From Halobacillus fulvus (GTDB taxonomy: Bacteria; Bacillota; Bacilli; Bacillales; Halobacillaceae), in NCBI GenBank assembly GCA_004078665.1, contig SCFO01000002.1, positions 434,001 through 498,000 on the forward strand: 64,000 nucleotides of DNA, written 5' to 3'. The notes beneath the pieces are model-generated. The model saw nothing but the letters and a program-made list of their open reading frames with translations, was not told the DNA's origin and made no database searches. Position numbers and translations under genes: made by a program. Below, one piece after another: positions 47,795 through 56,824 of the stretch (positions are counted from its first letter, which is position 1; each line of letters starts with the position of its first letter).

Positions 47795-48653
47795 ACCTAT
47801 ATTTCAAACGATTGAGGAAGCCCGTCGCTGGGCTTCCGTTTTTTTGCGGGAACAAAATCGTGAAGAGCGGGTAGCCGATCTTTTGCTGGAGCATTATTTA
47901 GGTATGTCTTTTGCTCAACTGCTGGCATTTGCGAAAGATCCTTTTCAGGAAGAAAAAGCAAAGGAATTCATGGCAAGTGTAAAGGAGCATGCTGAAACAG
48001 GGAAACCTGTCCAACATATCATTGGCACGGCCCCTTTTTATGGACGCGAATTTTTCGTAAACCATCACGTGCTTATTCCAAGGCCGGAAACAGAGGAGCT
48101 TGTAGTAGGAGTGCTTGATTGGATTGAAAATAATAACGCGCATCAAAGTCTTCTCGCTGATATCGGAACGGGGAGCGGAGCAATTGCGATTTCACTGAAA
48201 CGGGAAAACCCTGACTTGAATGTGATCGCGACGGATTTATCAGACGATGCGCTCGAGGTAGCCAAAAGAAACGCGCAGTCTCTTGAAGCGGATGTGAAAT
48301 TTCTTCAAGGTGATTTTCTCGAGCCGGTATCAGACCAAAATATCGAAATCCTTGTATCAAATCCTCCGTATATATCCTGGGAGGCTAAGTCTTCCATGGA
48401 TGATACGGTCATCGATTTCGATCCTGAGCTTGCATTGTTTGCCGATGAGAATGGACTCGCTGCTTATTATGAGATCGTGCGTCAGATCAATGGATGTGAT
48501 CTTTCTCCGCGACTGATCGCTTTTGAAATCGGATATGATCAAGGACAGGCTGTCAAAGCATTGATTGAGCAGGAACTTACTGGTTATCGTGTGAAGGTCA
48601 AGCAGGATCTCAATAAAAAAGATCGGATGATTTTCGCTGAACGAATAGATTAA
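47787..48653 (+). CDS. prmC: Release factor glutamine N5-methyltransferase
   Basis: 288 residues, GTG start within the end of prfA. The AdoMet motif is [19 protein letters not shown]; the glutamine-binding NPPY motif is VSNPPYIS; the N-terminal helical domain is about 1-85. The substrate is RF1/RF2, and RF1 is encoded just before. Translational coupling ties enzyme to substrate. Confidence 0.96.
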   Translation: MDKPIFQTIEEARRWASVFLREQNREERVADLLLEHYLGMSFAQLLAFAKDPFQEEKAKEFMASVKEHAETGKPVQHIIGTAPFYGREFFVNHHVLIPRPETEELVVGVLDWIENNNAHQSLLADIGTGSGAIAISLKRENPDLNVIATDLSDDALEVAKRNAQSLEADVKFLQGDFLEPVSDQNIEILVSNPPYISWEAKSSMDDTVIDFDPELALFADENGLAAYYEIVRQINGCDLSPRLIAFEIGYDQGQAVKALIEQELTGYRVKVKQDLNKKDRMIFAERID

Positions 48654-48722
48654 TAGATTTCTTGTTTATTATTCTTTTCCTCTGTCCATACTAGCCAATA
48701 GAAATGGTCAGGGGGAATAAAA

Positions 48723-49325
48723 ATGAAAATGCGAAACAGCTGGTTATGTCTCATAGCTTTAGTGGTGATTACTTCAGTTTTACCATGGGGAAATACACAA
48801 GCACAGCCATCATCTTTTCAAGTGATTCCGGACGAAGCGATCCGCCTTAGAATTTTAGCAGATAGTAATGCTGAACAGGACCAAAAGGTGAAGCGTCTGA
48901 TCCGCGATGAAGTGAATGCAGAAATTACGGAATGGGTAGAGGATCTCACTTCGATTGAAGCCGCAAGAGCATTGATCCGAAAACGTCTGCCGGAGCTGGA
49001 GGCGATTGTTGCTCAAACGCTGGAGGTACAGTCGATTGATCAGACTTACACGGTGGATTATGACTCTTCCGTCTCCTTTCCGACGAAACTTTATGGATCT
49101 TACCTCTATCCGGCTGGTGAGTACGAAGCGATATTAATTACGTTAGGGGAAGGCGAAGGGGATAACTGGTGGTGTGTTTTGTTTCCGCCTCTTTGCTTCC
49201 TCGACTTCTCAAATGGCACATCGGTAGCTGCAGAGGAAACGGCAGAAGCGGAGCCAAAACCAGAGCAGGAAGAACAGGAAGTTGAATTTTTTCTCGTAAA
49301 AATATGGAATTCTATTTTTTCCTGA
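48723..49325 (+). CDS. spoIIR: Stage II sporulation protein R
   Basis: 200 residues. A signal peptide (about 1-27, ending near AQA) is followed by the conserved domain IPDEAIRLRILADSNAEQDQKVKRLIRDEV and LYGSYLYPAGEYEAILITLGEGEGDNWWCVLFPPLCF. SpoIIR is secreted by the forespore and triggers SpoIIGA to process pro-SigE in the mother cell. The acidic tail before the C-terminus is short compared with some relatives. prmC-spoIIR order is conserved in Bacillus. Confidence 0.94.
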   Translation: MKMRNSWLCLIALVVITSVLPWGNTQAQPSSFQVIPDEAIRLRILADSNAEQDQKVKRLIRDEVNAEITEWVEDLTSIEAARALIRKRLPELEAIVAQTLEVQSIDQTYTVDYDSSVSFPTKLYGSYLYPAGEYEAILITLGEGEGDNWWCVLFPPLCFLDFSNGTSVAAEETAEAEPKPEQEEQEVEFFLVKIWNSIFS

Positions 49326-49379
49326 CATAGCCTCTACTTCTCTTTCATAGAGTAAGAGCAGAAAGGGAGTGAAGATGGC

Positions 49380-49691
49380 ATGTATATCGAAAAAATAGAA
49401 GATGAACTCTACCATTTGAAAAGGGAAAAGGAGACGTTCGGAGACTTCCGGTTTGTTTCTGTAGATGGAGGAGCAAAAAGACTAGAGAAGCTCCACGTAT
49501 CAGAAAAGGTGTCCCCTGGCCAAGTGCTCGAAATTTTTGAACTGATCCAGGCGTATGTAAGGCAGCATGATATTCCAGCTCTACAAGTGGAGAGTCATTC
49601 CGATTCTCTCGACATCCTTCTTCAGCATCAACAGTTCCATTTGAAAGATGTCGAAAAAAGATTGTGGATATATCAAGTTAATCACAGATGA
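49380..49691 (+). CDS. Conserved-looking small protein of unknown function
   Basis: 103 residues behind AAAGGGAGTG. Charged helices (MYIEKIEDELYHLKREKETFGDF) are followed by a segment VLEIFELIQAYVRQHDIPALQVESHSDSLDILLQHQQFH that resembles the end of a GNAT acetyltransferase fold. The acetyl-CoA loop is absent. B. subtilis has the acetyltransferase gene ywlB in this place; a derived or shortened relative is possible but unproven. Confidence 0.6.
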   Translation: MYIEKIEDELYHLKREKETFGDFRFVSVDGGAKRLEKLHVSEKVSPGQVLEIFELIQAYVRQHDIPALQVESHSDSLDILLQHQQFHLKDVEKRLWIYQVNHR

Positions 49692-49692
49692 T

Positions 49693-49838
49693 TGTGTATA
49701 AACCCACTAGTTATTCACAAAAACCATATAACATGTGGGTAACCTGTGAATATCGAAAATTCAGACACAGAAATAACTAACGGATTCTTTGGATATGTGG
49801 GTATGTTTGTGGATAACTTGAGGACAAGCTGTGAATAA
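49693..49838. other. DnaA-box cluster upstream of tsaC
   Basis: Boxes relative to TTATCCACA: a perfect one on the minus strand at 49808-49816; one-mismatch boxes at 49693-49701 (-), 49711-49719 (+), 49734-49742 (-) and 49830-49838 (-); two-mismatch boxes at 49745-49753 (-) and 49796-49804 (-). B. subtilis has an oriC-proximal DnaA-box cluster at ywlC (tsaC), one of several that titrate DnaA; this is the matching place. Confidence 0.75.
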
Positions 49839-49892
49839 TGTCGGGATTTGTGAAAAAATAGCGAAATCCCATAATGAAAATAACCCCCCATT

Positions 49893-49931
49893 CGAAATAT
49901 ATCGGCACCAACCGATATATTTCGTTTTTTT
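49893..49931 (+). terminator. Strong terminator downstream of the DnaA-box cluster
   Basis: A perfect 13-bp stem CGAAATATATCGG / CCGATATATTTCG, loop CACCAA, then TTTTTTTG. It presumably ends the transcript of the preceding gene(s). Confidence 0.92.
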
Positions 49932-50108
49932 GTTAAATGATCACAATTCAATGCTCTTTCTGAAACGGAAGGATTTTAACAGTACAAATGAACAGAGCCA
50001 TTGGTTCCAATAGGAATGTCAGCGTTATTGTCTTAGATTTGTGAGCATGTATAGATATGAATTAAGATAATGGTAATAAAAGCTTTTGTTTAAATAAAAG
50101 AAGAAATT

Positions 50109-50284
50109 GTTTCCGTTCTTCATATAGGGTAAGGAGAGCAGGGAAATCGCGAGACTCCTGTGGGAAAGCGGGATAGGTGAGACCCCGGAGTCCGAGGAGG
50201 CTCAGCGCAGGCCCACGGAAAGGGAGTGATTTCCCCGCTCTCCATCCACCCATTGAGCATAAAGGAAACCGCAAAGTTTCCTTT
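50109..50284 (+). repeat. Dispersed palindromic repeat, copy I
   Basis: Inner end GTTTCCGTT (50109-50117). Arms GGAGAGCAGGGAAATC (50133-50148) and GATTTCCCCGCTCTCC (50228-50243), one mismatch. The right end AAAGGAAAC (50261-50269) makes a further perfect hairpin with GTTTCCTTT (50276-50284), 29 bp before tsaC. Confidence 0.85.
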
Positions 50285-50312
50285 GAAATACGAAACAAAG
50301 GAGTAGTAAATC

Positions 50313-51350
50313 ATGGAGAAACAGACAAAACTGTGGAAACCAGCAGAATATACACAAGACCACCCCGACATAGTAGAAGCAGCCAATGCGCTCAAAGCAA
50401 AAGACGTCGTAGCTTTTCCGACCGAAACCGTGTACGGTCTCGGGGCCGATGCGACCAATGAAGAAGCCGTCCAGCGAATATTTGATGCAAAAGGACGACC
50501 AGCCGACAACCCTTTGATTGTCCATGTTGCCGATCAACAACAGGTCGGTCAGCTCGTGACTCACATTCCTGAAGTGGCTCAGCTATTGATGGATACATTC
50601 TGGCCTGGTCCTTTGACGCTGATTCTTGAAAGCAACGGAACGGCGGCACAAAATGTCACAGCCGGATTATCTACAGTCGGCATCCGTATGCCTGAGCATC
50701 CGCTTGCTCTGGCGCTCCTAAAGGCGGTCGAACGTCCGCTGGCCGCTCCAAGTGCCAATCGCTCGGGGCGTCCGAGTCCGACAGCTGCAGACCATGTCAT
50801 ACAAGATTTAGACGGGCGGATTGCCGGTATTCTTGACGGGGGAGCGACAGGCGTCGGATTAGAATCGACGGTGTTGGATTGCACATCCGATGTCCCTGTC
50901 ATTTTGCGCCCAGGCGGTATCACGAAAGAAAAGCTTGAGCAGGTCCTTCCCGAAGTTCGTGTAGATCCTTCCTTGCTAGGAGAAGCCGGCAAGCCGAAAT
51001 CTCCAGGCATGAAGTACACGCATTATGCTCCGGAAGCTCCTTTATGGCTGATTGATGGAAACGATGACTTTTTCATGGAGCAACTGAATAGGTACAAATC
51101 TGAAGGAAATCGGGTCGGAGTTATTGCCAGTGATGAACTGCTTGCGAAGCTCGATCACGAACAGGTGATTTCTTGTGGTTCGCGCAAAAAGGTAGATGAA
51201 ATCGCAGGAAAGCTGTATCACGCACTAAGAGAATTCAAACGTAGCGAAGTCGATCTCATTTTTGCGGAGACGTTTGATGAATCTGGAGTAGGAGCGGCGG
51301 TGATGAATCGTCTCAGAAAAGCGTCTGTAAAGGTTCTGGAGTCGCACTAA
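50313..51350 (+). CDS. tsaC: Threonylcarbamoyl-AMP synthase, Sua5 type
   Basis: 345 residues behind AAAGGAGT. The YrdC domain (about 20-215) shows VAFPTETVYGLGADATNEEA, KGRPADNPLIVHV, FWPGPLTLIL, GIRMPEHPLA and SANRSGRPSPT; the C-terminal Sua5 domain begins after SPGMKYTHYAPEAPL. It activates threonine and bicarbonate for the t6A modification of tRNA. It equals B. subtilis YwlC. Confidence 0.95.
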   Translation: MEKQTKLWKPAEYTQDHPDIVEAANALKAKDVVAFPTETVYGLGADATNEEAVQRIFDAKGRPADNPLIVHVADQQQVGQLVTHIPEVAQLLMDTFWPGPLTLILESNGTAAQNVTAGLSTVGIRMPEHPLALALLKAVERPLAAPSANRSGRPSPTAADHVIQDLDGRIAGILDGGATGVGLESTVLDCTSDVPVILRPGGITKEKLEQVLPEVRVDPSLLGEAGKPKSPGMKYTHYAPEAPLWLIDGNDDFFMEQLNRYKSEGNRVGVIASDELLAKLDHEQVISCGSRKKVDEIAGKLYHALREFKRSEVDLIFAETFDESGVGAAVMNRLRKASVKVLESH

Positions 51351-51356
51351 CATACA

Positions 51357-51409
51357 AGCCTTCCTTCCTGCATATCTTGAGAGAGATAAGTCTGGAAGGA
51401 GGCTTTTTC
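51357..51409 (+). terminator. Hairpin ending tsaC whose 3' arm contains the mntP ribosome binding site
   Basis: AGCCTTCCTTCC (51357-51368) pairs with GGAAGGAGGCT (51394-51404, one bulge), followed by TTTTT. The 3' arm contains AAGGAGG, the mntP site, so the same hairpin can end transcription or block translation. Confidence 0.6.
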
Positions 51410-51411
51410 CT

Positions 51412-51948
51412 TTGGAACAACTATCTTCCTTATTATTATTGTCAATCGCTTTAGGAATGGATGCCTTTTCGGTGTCGTTAGGAATGGGGATGCAGGTGGT
51501 CCGATTGAAGCACGCCTGCTTTGCGGGAATCGTTGTGGGGCTTGCCCATATGTTGATGCCCGGCTTAGGGATGGTACTTGGCCACATCATGTCTGCGAGT
51601 GTCAGTCAGTGGACAACCCTTGCAGGAGGATTGATGCTGTTTTGTCTTGGGAGCTACACGGTGTTCGCTACTTTTTCTGAAAAAAATATCCCTACCTATA
51701 CGCTCGCAGGAGCCGGTGTCTGGCTTTTTGCTATGAGTGTGAGTTTGGACAGTTTTCCAGTCGGATTCAGTCTTGGATTACGGGATGGAGCAGTTCTTCT
51801 CTCGATTCTCTCATTTGGGATTTTCAGCATGGTCTTGACGTGGGCTGGCTTTTTGTTAGGGAGAAGAGCGGGAGTCCTGCTTGGTACGTATAGTGAACTT
51901 CTTGGCGGCAGCATTTTATGTGCGCTTGGTCTGAATGCAATGTTTTAG
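51412..51948 (+). CDS. mntP: Manganese efflux pump MntP
   Basis: 178 residues, TTG start 9 bases after AAGGAGG. Six membrane helices; the two conserved Asp motifs are LGMDAFSVSLGMG and MSVSLDSFPVGFSLG. It exports Mn(II). A yybP-ykoY manganese riboswitch, common for mntP, does not fit in the 61 bp upstream; the terminator hairpin over the ribosome binding site is the only regulatory candidate. It equals B. subtilis YwlD. Confidence 0.92.
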   Translation: MEQLSSLLLLSIALGMDAFSVSLGMGMQVVRLKHACFAGIVVGLAHMLMPGLGMVLGHIMSASVSQWTTLAGGLMLFCLGSYTVFATFSEKNIPTYTLAGAGVWLFAMSVSLDSFPVGFSLGLRDGAVLLSILSFGIFSMVLTWAGFLLGRRAGVLLGTYSELLGGSILCALGLNAMF

Positions 51949-52011
51949 AATTCGGTGTTCGATTCAGCTATGATATGATGGAAAAAAAGAGGATGAAAGG
52001 AGACAGCGATC

Positions 52012-52623
52012 ATGAACGTTTTATTTGTTTGCACAGGTAATACATGTAGAAGTCCGATGGCCGAAGCCCTTTTAAAGGAAAAGTGGCCGGAACAGAAGGT
52101 GAAGTCAGCAGGTGTTTTTGCAGGACCGGGTCAGCCGATGGCCGAAAACTCTGCAATCGTCTTGAATGAAAAAAATGTCTCTTTGGCTCACCAGTCCAGG
52201 ATGATCGACCGTGATCTACTAGAATGGGCCGATCTCGTCCTGACGATGACGGACCGCCACAAAGAAACGCTTGCGGTTCAATTCCCCGATTATCAGGATA
52301 AATACTTTACACTGAAAGAATATGTCTTAGTTAGTGAGGAGCAGTGGCAGGAGTTGAAGGACCGTTACACAGCCCTTGAAGAAAAAAGGTCCAAACTTTT
52401 GCAGGATGCTGAAAAAATGGAGAATCCATCGGACATTGAAAACATGTGGAGACAAGAGTTGGACGAGGATATGAAGGCGATCGAAAAACTGGAAAGAGAG
52501 TTTCCGGATATCAATATTATCGATCCCTTTGGCGGAAATGTGAACATGTACCGAAATACCCGCGACGAACTAGAAAAATACATTGAACTTCTAGTCAAAA
52601 AGTTGGACAATAAATCTAATTAG
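52012..52623 (+). CDS. ywlE: YwlE-type low-molecular-weight phosphatase with an insertion
   Basis: 203 residues, about 50 longer than B. subtilis YwlE (150). The P-loop is [13 protein letters not shown], with nucleophile Cys7, Arg13 and Thr11, the residue linked with phosphoarginine preference. The general-acid loop DPFGG follows IDRDLL and LTMTDRHKE. Between TLKEYV and INIIDPFGG lies a charged helical stretch of about 65 residues ([20 protein letters not shown] ...) where YwlE has about 15. YwlE reverses McsB protein-arginine phosphorylation; that activity is assumed here. Confidence 0.88.
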   Translation: MNVLFVCTGNTCRSPMAEALLKEKWPEQKVKSAGVFAGPGQPMAENSAIVLNEKNVSLAHQSRMIDRDLLEWADLVLTMTDRHKETLAVQFPDYQDKYFTLKEYVLVSEEQWQELKDRYTALEEKRSKLLQDAEKMENPSDIENMWRQELDEDMKAIEKLEREFPDINIIDPFGGNVNMYRNTRDELEKYIELLVKKLDNKSN

Positions 52624-52646
52624 TGTTTGTCGAGGGGGAGAGGTTG

Positions 52647-53948
52647 ATGGGGAAAAGGTATAAATTCAGCTTGAGGTGGAAGTTAGTCTTGTTTATTACA
52701 GGACTAGCGCTCATTACATATTCTTTTACCGCTGGATTCATTTACTTACTTTATGGTCTTGTTCAAGACTTTTTACCTATTTCAGAACAAGTGTTTACGA
52801 TCATAACGCTGATGCTTGGCGTTTTCTGGTCAGGTGTCCTGGCTTATATTATGGCGGGGTATATCACCAGACCATTACATAAGCTTGAAAAAGCGGCCAG
52901 CTCAGCCGCAGACGGGAACTTGGCGGAGCGGGTAGACGTGCCGGAGTCGGATGATGAAATCCGATCGTTATCACTCGCTTTCAATACGATGATTGATCAT
53001 CTGAACGGTGTTATACATAACATTGATCAACATTTTGAAGAAACGAACCGGTCCGTTCTGGAAATGAGAGCATCGGCCGGCAAGGCTTCGGAACAGGCAA
53101 GATCAATTGAACAAACGACCAATGAAATTTCCCTTGGAGCCGAAGCTTCGGCAGCCTCCATACAGGAAACGGCAGAATCTGTTGAAGAGTCGACAGAAAT
53201 CGCGGATCAAGTTCGACAGAAAGCCGAGCAATCCAGGCATAAATCGGCTCAAATGGTAGATATGTTAAAAGAATCGAAAGAAGTGGTTCATCAATTAGTT
53301 GAAGGCATACAGCATCTGGCTTCTGGTCAGGAACGTTCGCTTCAGGATGTGGAACGTCTGGAAGACAATGCGACGGAGATAGGGAAAATCATCAACCTTG
53401 TCGGGAATATAGCAGAACAGACGAATTTGCTTGCCTTGAATGCATCGATTGAAGCGGCCCGAGCTGGAGAGCACGGAAAAGGATTTGCAGTCGTAGCGGA
53501 TGAAGTCCGCAAGCTCGCGGATGAGAGTGCTCATGCCGTTCAAAAAATCTCTGCTTTAATTGAAAGCATTCAATCGGATGTAAAACAAGTGGTAACCAAA
53601 ATTTCCGCCCATGTGAAGGAATCGAAAACAGAAGCGCAAAGAGGAAAGGCCACAACTGAAACGATTCAACAGATGAGTGGCTCGATCGAAGAAGTAGCAA
53701 CAGCGATCACCGATATATCAGGTCTTGTAGACAGACAGATGACCACAATTCGAGCGACCGCCCATCAATCCCAGGAAGTGGCCGCAGCTGCCGAGGAAAC
53801 ATCTGCCGGAGCAGAAGAAGTTCATGCTTCGATTCATGAACAGACCGCTTTAATCGAAAATGTCGATGAGCTGGCCAATGCACTAGAAAAACAGGCAGAT
53901 GCGTTAAAAGAACAAATCCGCCGCTTCCAATTGACATCCACACAGTAA
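52647..53948 (+). CDS. Methyl-accepting chemotaxis protein without a large sensor domain
   Basis: 433 residues from [21 protein letters not shown] precedes this ATG. Two membrane helices (about 12-36 and 49-70) are separated by only about a dozen external residues, so there is no periplasmic-type ligand domain. A HAMP domain (71-125; [20 protein letters not shown]) leads to the signalling hairpin [39 protein letters not shown]. It may sense membrane or cytoplasmic state. It is inserted between ywlE and rpiB relative to B. subtilis. Confidence 0.92.
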   Translation: MGKRYKFSLRWKLVLFITGLALITYSFTAGFIYLLYGLVQDFLPISEQVFTIITLMLGVFWSGVLAYIMAGYITRPLHKLEKAASSAADGNLAERVDVPESDDEIRSLSLAFNTMIDHLNGVIHNIDQHFEETNRSVLEMRASAGKASEQARSIEQTTNEISLGAEASAASIQETAESVEESTEIADQVRQKAEQSRHKSAQMVDMLKESKEVVHQLVEGIQHLASGQERSLQDVERLEDNATEIGKIINLVGNIAEQTNLLALNASIEAARAGEHGKGFAVVADEVRKLADESAHAVQKISALIESIQSDVKQVVTKISAHVKESKTEAQRGKATTETIQQMSGSIEEVATAITDISGLVDRQMTTIRATAHQSQEVAAAAEETSAGAEEVHASIHEQTALIENVDELANALEKQADALKEQIRRFQLTSTQ

Positions 53949-53995
53949 ACTGGCACGATAAAATGGACATTAAGAAGACAGGAGTGTAAGGACGC

Positions 53996-54436
53996 ATGAA
54001 AGTAATTCTTGCTTCAGATCACGGTGGTATTAATCTGCGCCATGAAGTGGCAGAGGTTTTATCAGAAATGGAAATTGACTTTGAAGATATCGGGTGTGAT
54101 TGCGAGGGATCTGTCGATTATCCGGATTATGCGATTCCGGCTGCCGAACGCGTGGCAAACGGAGAATTTGATAAAGGGATTTTGATTTGCGGAACAGGAA
54201 TCGGAATGTCGATTTCCGCGAATAAAGTGCAGGGTATCCGCGCTGCTCTTGTTCACGACCTTTTTACGGCTAAAGCAACGCGTGAACACAATGATTCGAA
54301 TGTTCTTTGCATGGGAGAGCGTGTCATTGGACCCGGACTTGCCAGAGAGATCGCAAAAACATGGGTTTCTACTGAATTTGAAGCGGGACGTCACGAAAAG
54401 CGTGTAGGGAAGATTGCCGAATACGAAAATAAATAA
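53996..54436 (+). CDS. rpiB: Ribose-5-phosphate isomerase B
   Basis: 146 residues. Motifs: ASDHGGINLRHEV, DYPDYAIPAAERV, the active-site CGTGIGMSISANK, and LCMGERVIG. It interconverts ribose-5-phosphate and ribulose-5-phosphate (ywlF in B. subtilis). The site is AGGAGTG. It lies in a row with ywlG and glyA. Confidence 0.95.
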   Translation: MKVILASDHGGINLRHEVAEVLSEMEIDFEDIGCDCEGSVDYPDYAIPAAERVANGEFDKGILICGTGIGMSISANKVQGIRAALVHDLFTAKATREHNDSNVLCMGERVIGPGLAREIAKTWVSTEFEAGRHEKRVGKIAEYENK

Positions 54437-54538
54437 TACAATGGGATATAGAAGCTTGGCGGTGCTCAAGCTGACAATTGAAGGAGGAGCCTGATCGCTT
54501 CTCCTTTTTGCAAATACAGCTCGTGAGGAGGAAAACAC

Positions 54539-55111
54539 GTGGTCCAGTTACAAGCGATTCGAACAGGCGCGAAGGAGATCGTGAATCGTCTCGTAGAAAC
54601 AAAAGAGATTCACAACGGGATCTTCGTCATCGGCTGCTCGACAAGTGAAATTGCCGGAGAAAGAATCGGCACAGCGGGAAGTGAAGAACTGGCGTCTGTC
54701 GTTTTTGAGGAATTGAACAAGCTTGAGGAACGAGCAGGTGTGAAGCTTGCCTTCCAATGCTGTGAACATTTGAATCGGGCCCTTGTGGTGGAAAGGCATG
54801 TAGCCGAGAGCTACGGCTTGACGATTGTAGCTGCCATTCCTGTACCAAAAGCAGGAGGATCCATGGCTTCATTTGCTTTTAAACAAATGGAGGATCCTGT
54901 TTTGGTTGAAACGATTCAGGCAGATGCGGGTCTTGATATCGGAGATACTTTAATCGGTATGCACCTGAAGCGTGTAGCTGTTCCTCTCCGTGTTGGTCAA
55001 ACCTCTCTCGGGCATGCCCACATTACGGCAGCCAAAACCCGCCCGCCTTTGATCGGCGGAGCACGGGCTGTATATGAACGTAGTCAGGTGGAAGGGTCTT
55101 GTGATGAATAA
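54539..55111 (+). CDS. ywlG: TIGR01440/UPF0340 family protein YwlG
   Basis: 190 residues, GTG start behind GAGGAGGA. Family stretches are FVIGCSTSEIAGERIGTAGS, FQCCEHLNRALVVER, AIPVPKAGGSMASFAF and GQTSLGHAHITAAKTRPPLIGGARA. Function is unknown; structures of relatives suggest a thiolase-like or transferase-like fold. Always between rpiB and glyA in Bacillus. Confidence 0.9.
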   Translation: MVQLQAIRTGAKEIVNRLVETKEIHNGIFVIGCSTSEIAGERIGTAGSEELASVVFEELNKLEERAGVKLAFQCCEHLNRALVVERHVAESYGLTIVAAIPVPKAGGSMASFAFKQMEDPVLVETIQADAGLDIGDTLIGMHLKRVAVPLRVGQTSLGHAHITAAKTRPPLIGGARAVYERSQVEGSCDE

Positions 55112-55141
55112 GGATAGGATTGGAAAGGGGAACCATTTATA

Positions 55142-56398
55142 ATGAATCAAGTGAAATCAACAGACGCAGAAATTTTTGCAGCGATCAACGATGAAAAGAA
55201 TCGCCAACAGAATAACATCGAGCTTATTGCTTCCGAAAACTTTGTCTCAGAAGCTGTCATGGAAGCGATGGGTTCTGTTTTGACAAACAAGTATGCAGAA
55301 GGATACCCAGGACGTCGTTACTATGGTGGTTGTGAACACGTAGATGTTGTCGAAAATCTTGCACGCGATCGCGCAAAAGAACTGTTCGGGGCGGAGCACG
55401 CGAACGTTCAGCCTCACTCTGGTGCTCAGGCGAACATGGCCGTGTATTTTACCGTTCTTGAGCATGGAGATACTGTCCTTGGAATGAACTTGAGTCATGG
55501 TGGGCACTTGACACATGGCAGTCCGGTCAACTTCAGCGGAAAGCTGTACAATTTCGAAGAGTATGGCGTGACAGAAGACGACCAGACAATCGATTACGAC
55601 GCTGTCCTTGCAAAAGCAAAAGAAGTACAGCCGAAGCTAATTGTAGCAGGAGCCAGTGCGTACCCTCGTGAAATCGACTTCGCGAAATTCCGCGAAATCG
55701 CTGATGAAGTTGGCGCTTATTTGATGGTCGATATGGCGCATATCGCCGGATTGGTTGCGACAGGTCTTCATCCGAACCCGGTTCCACACGCCCATTTTGT
55801 TACGACAACGACACACAAAACACTTCGTGGTCCGCGTGGAGGTATGATCCTCTGTGAGGAGCAATTCGCGAAGAAAATCGATAAATCTGTTTTCCCTGGT
55901 ATGCAGGGCGGACCATTGATGCACGTCATTGCCGCGAAAGCTGTTTCCTTCAAGGAAGCGTTGCAACCAGAATTCCAAAAGTACACGCGTCAAATCATTG
56001 CCAATGCCAAACGTCTGGGAGACTCTTTGAGAGACAAAGGCGTCGATCTTGTATCGAATGGTACAGATAACCACCTGCTTCTTCTTGACCTTCGCAATAA
56101 AGGTTTGACAGGTAAAGTGATCGAAAAGGCTTTGGATGAAATCGGAATTACGACAAACAAAAATGCGATTCCTTTTGACCCTGAGAGCCCATTTGTAACA
56201 AGCGGTATCCGTATCGGAACTGCAGCTGTTACAAGTCGTGGATTTAAAGAGGAAGAAATGGATGAAATCGCAGACTTGATTGCCTTCACTCTTGAGCACT
56301 ACGAAAATGAAACGAAATTAAAGGAAGCGGAAGAACGCGTCCAACAGCTGACTTCCCGTTTCCCGCTCTACCAATCATTAGCTTATTCACAAATCTAA
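55142..56398 (+). CDS. glyA: Serine hydroxymethyltransferase
   Basis: 418 residues, full length. Motifs: [27 protein letters not shown] and the pyridoxal-phosphate lysine in [14 protein letters not shown]. It makes glycine and methylene-tetrahydrofolate from serine. The site AAAGGGG precedes the ATG. A terminator follows at once, before the IS-interrupted repeat. Confidence 0.97.
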   Translation: MNQVKSTDAEIFAAINDEKNRQQNNIELIASENFVSEAVMEAMGSVLTNKYAEGYPGRRYYGGCEHVDVVENLARDRAKELFGAEHANVQPHSGAQANMAVYFTVLEHGDTVLGMNLSHGGHLTHGSPVNFSGKLYNFEEYGVTEDDQTIDYDAVLAKAKEVQPKLIVAGASAYPREIDFAKFREIADEVGAYLMVDMAHIAGLVATGLHPNPVPHAHFVTTTTHKTLRGPRGGMILCEEQFAKKIDKSVFPGMQGGPLMHVIAAKAVSFKEALQPEFQKYTRQIIANAKRLGDSLRDKGVDLVSNGTDNHLLLLDLRNKGLTGKVIEKALDEIGITTNKNAIPFDPESPFVTSGIRIGTAAVTSRGFKEEEMDEIADLIAFTLEHYENETKLKEAEERVQQLTSRFPLYQSLAYSQI

Positions 56399-56404
56399 CA
56401 CCCC

Positions 56405-56434
56405 ATCCACCAGCCTCGGCTGGTGGATTTTTAT
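56405..56434 (+). terminator. Intrinsic terminator after glyA
   Basis: ATCCACCAGCC, TC, GGCTGGTGGAT, then TTTTAT. Confidence 0.9.
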
Positions 56435-56459
56435 TTATAGCATTGATACCTTTAGAGGA

Positions 56460-56531
56460 TTCCGTTTTTCACATTTGTGTTTGGAGTGGCGGGAAATCAC
56501 TCGCTTTCCATGGGCGGGCGCTGAGCTTCCT
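56460..56531 (-). repeat. Dispersed palindromic repeat, copy J, first half (split by the IS)
   Basis: End TTCCGTT (56460-56466); arm GGAGTGGCGGGAAAT (56483-56497) whose exact complement lies 1.8 kb away at 58328-58342. It runs up to GCTGAGCTTCCT at the IS boundary. Orientation as copy C. Confidence 0.88.
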
Positions 56532-56686
56532 GATATGAACGAAACTGTCAAGCCCCACCTCTATTTTCGTAGATGGATCGGTTTTTGGCCGCTTTTAAGA
56601 AGAGAAGCTATTTTGGCTTCTTTTCCTTTGGATTTTTGGAGTGTCCATTACCTGTTTTTGATTCTTCTTTAGCTTATGAATTTCCC

Positions 56687-56743
56687 CTCTTGTCCTGGTG
56701 AGGGGGTCAAGTGCCTTCCTTGACGCCCTCACCAGGACAAGAG
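56687..56743. repeat. Long perfect-stem hairpin in the IS non-coding end
   Basis: CTCTTGTCCTGGTGAGGG pairs with CCCTCACCAGGACAAGAG, then after a G-G mismatch GTCAAG pairs with CTTGAC, loop TGCCTTC. No T run on either strand, so it is not a simple terminator. It may block read-through translation or transcription into the element, or be an acquired piece. Confidence 0.75.
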
Positions 56744-56824
56744 ATTCTTCAAAGAAGCGAAAGAAGATAGAATCCCTCTCTTCATCCGAAACTAAAGACA
56801 CGGCACGAAGGCAAAAACTCAACG

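Noticed and set aside
51351-51411. yybP-ykoY manganese riboswitch before mntP
   Set aside because: Only 61 bases are available, all used by the terminator hairpin; the conserved riboswitch core is absent.
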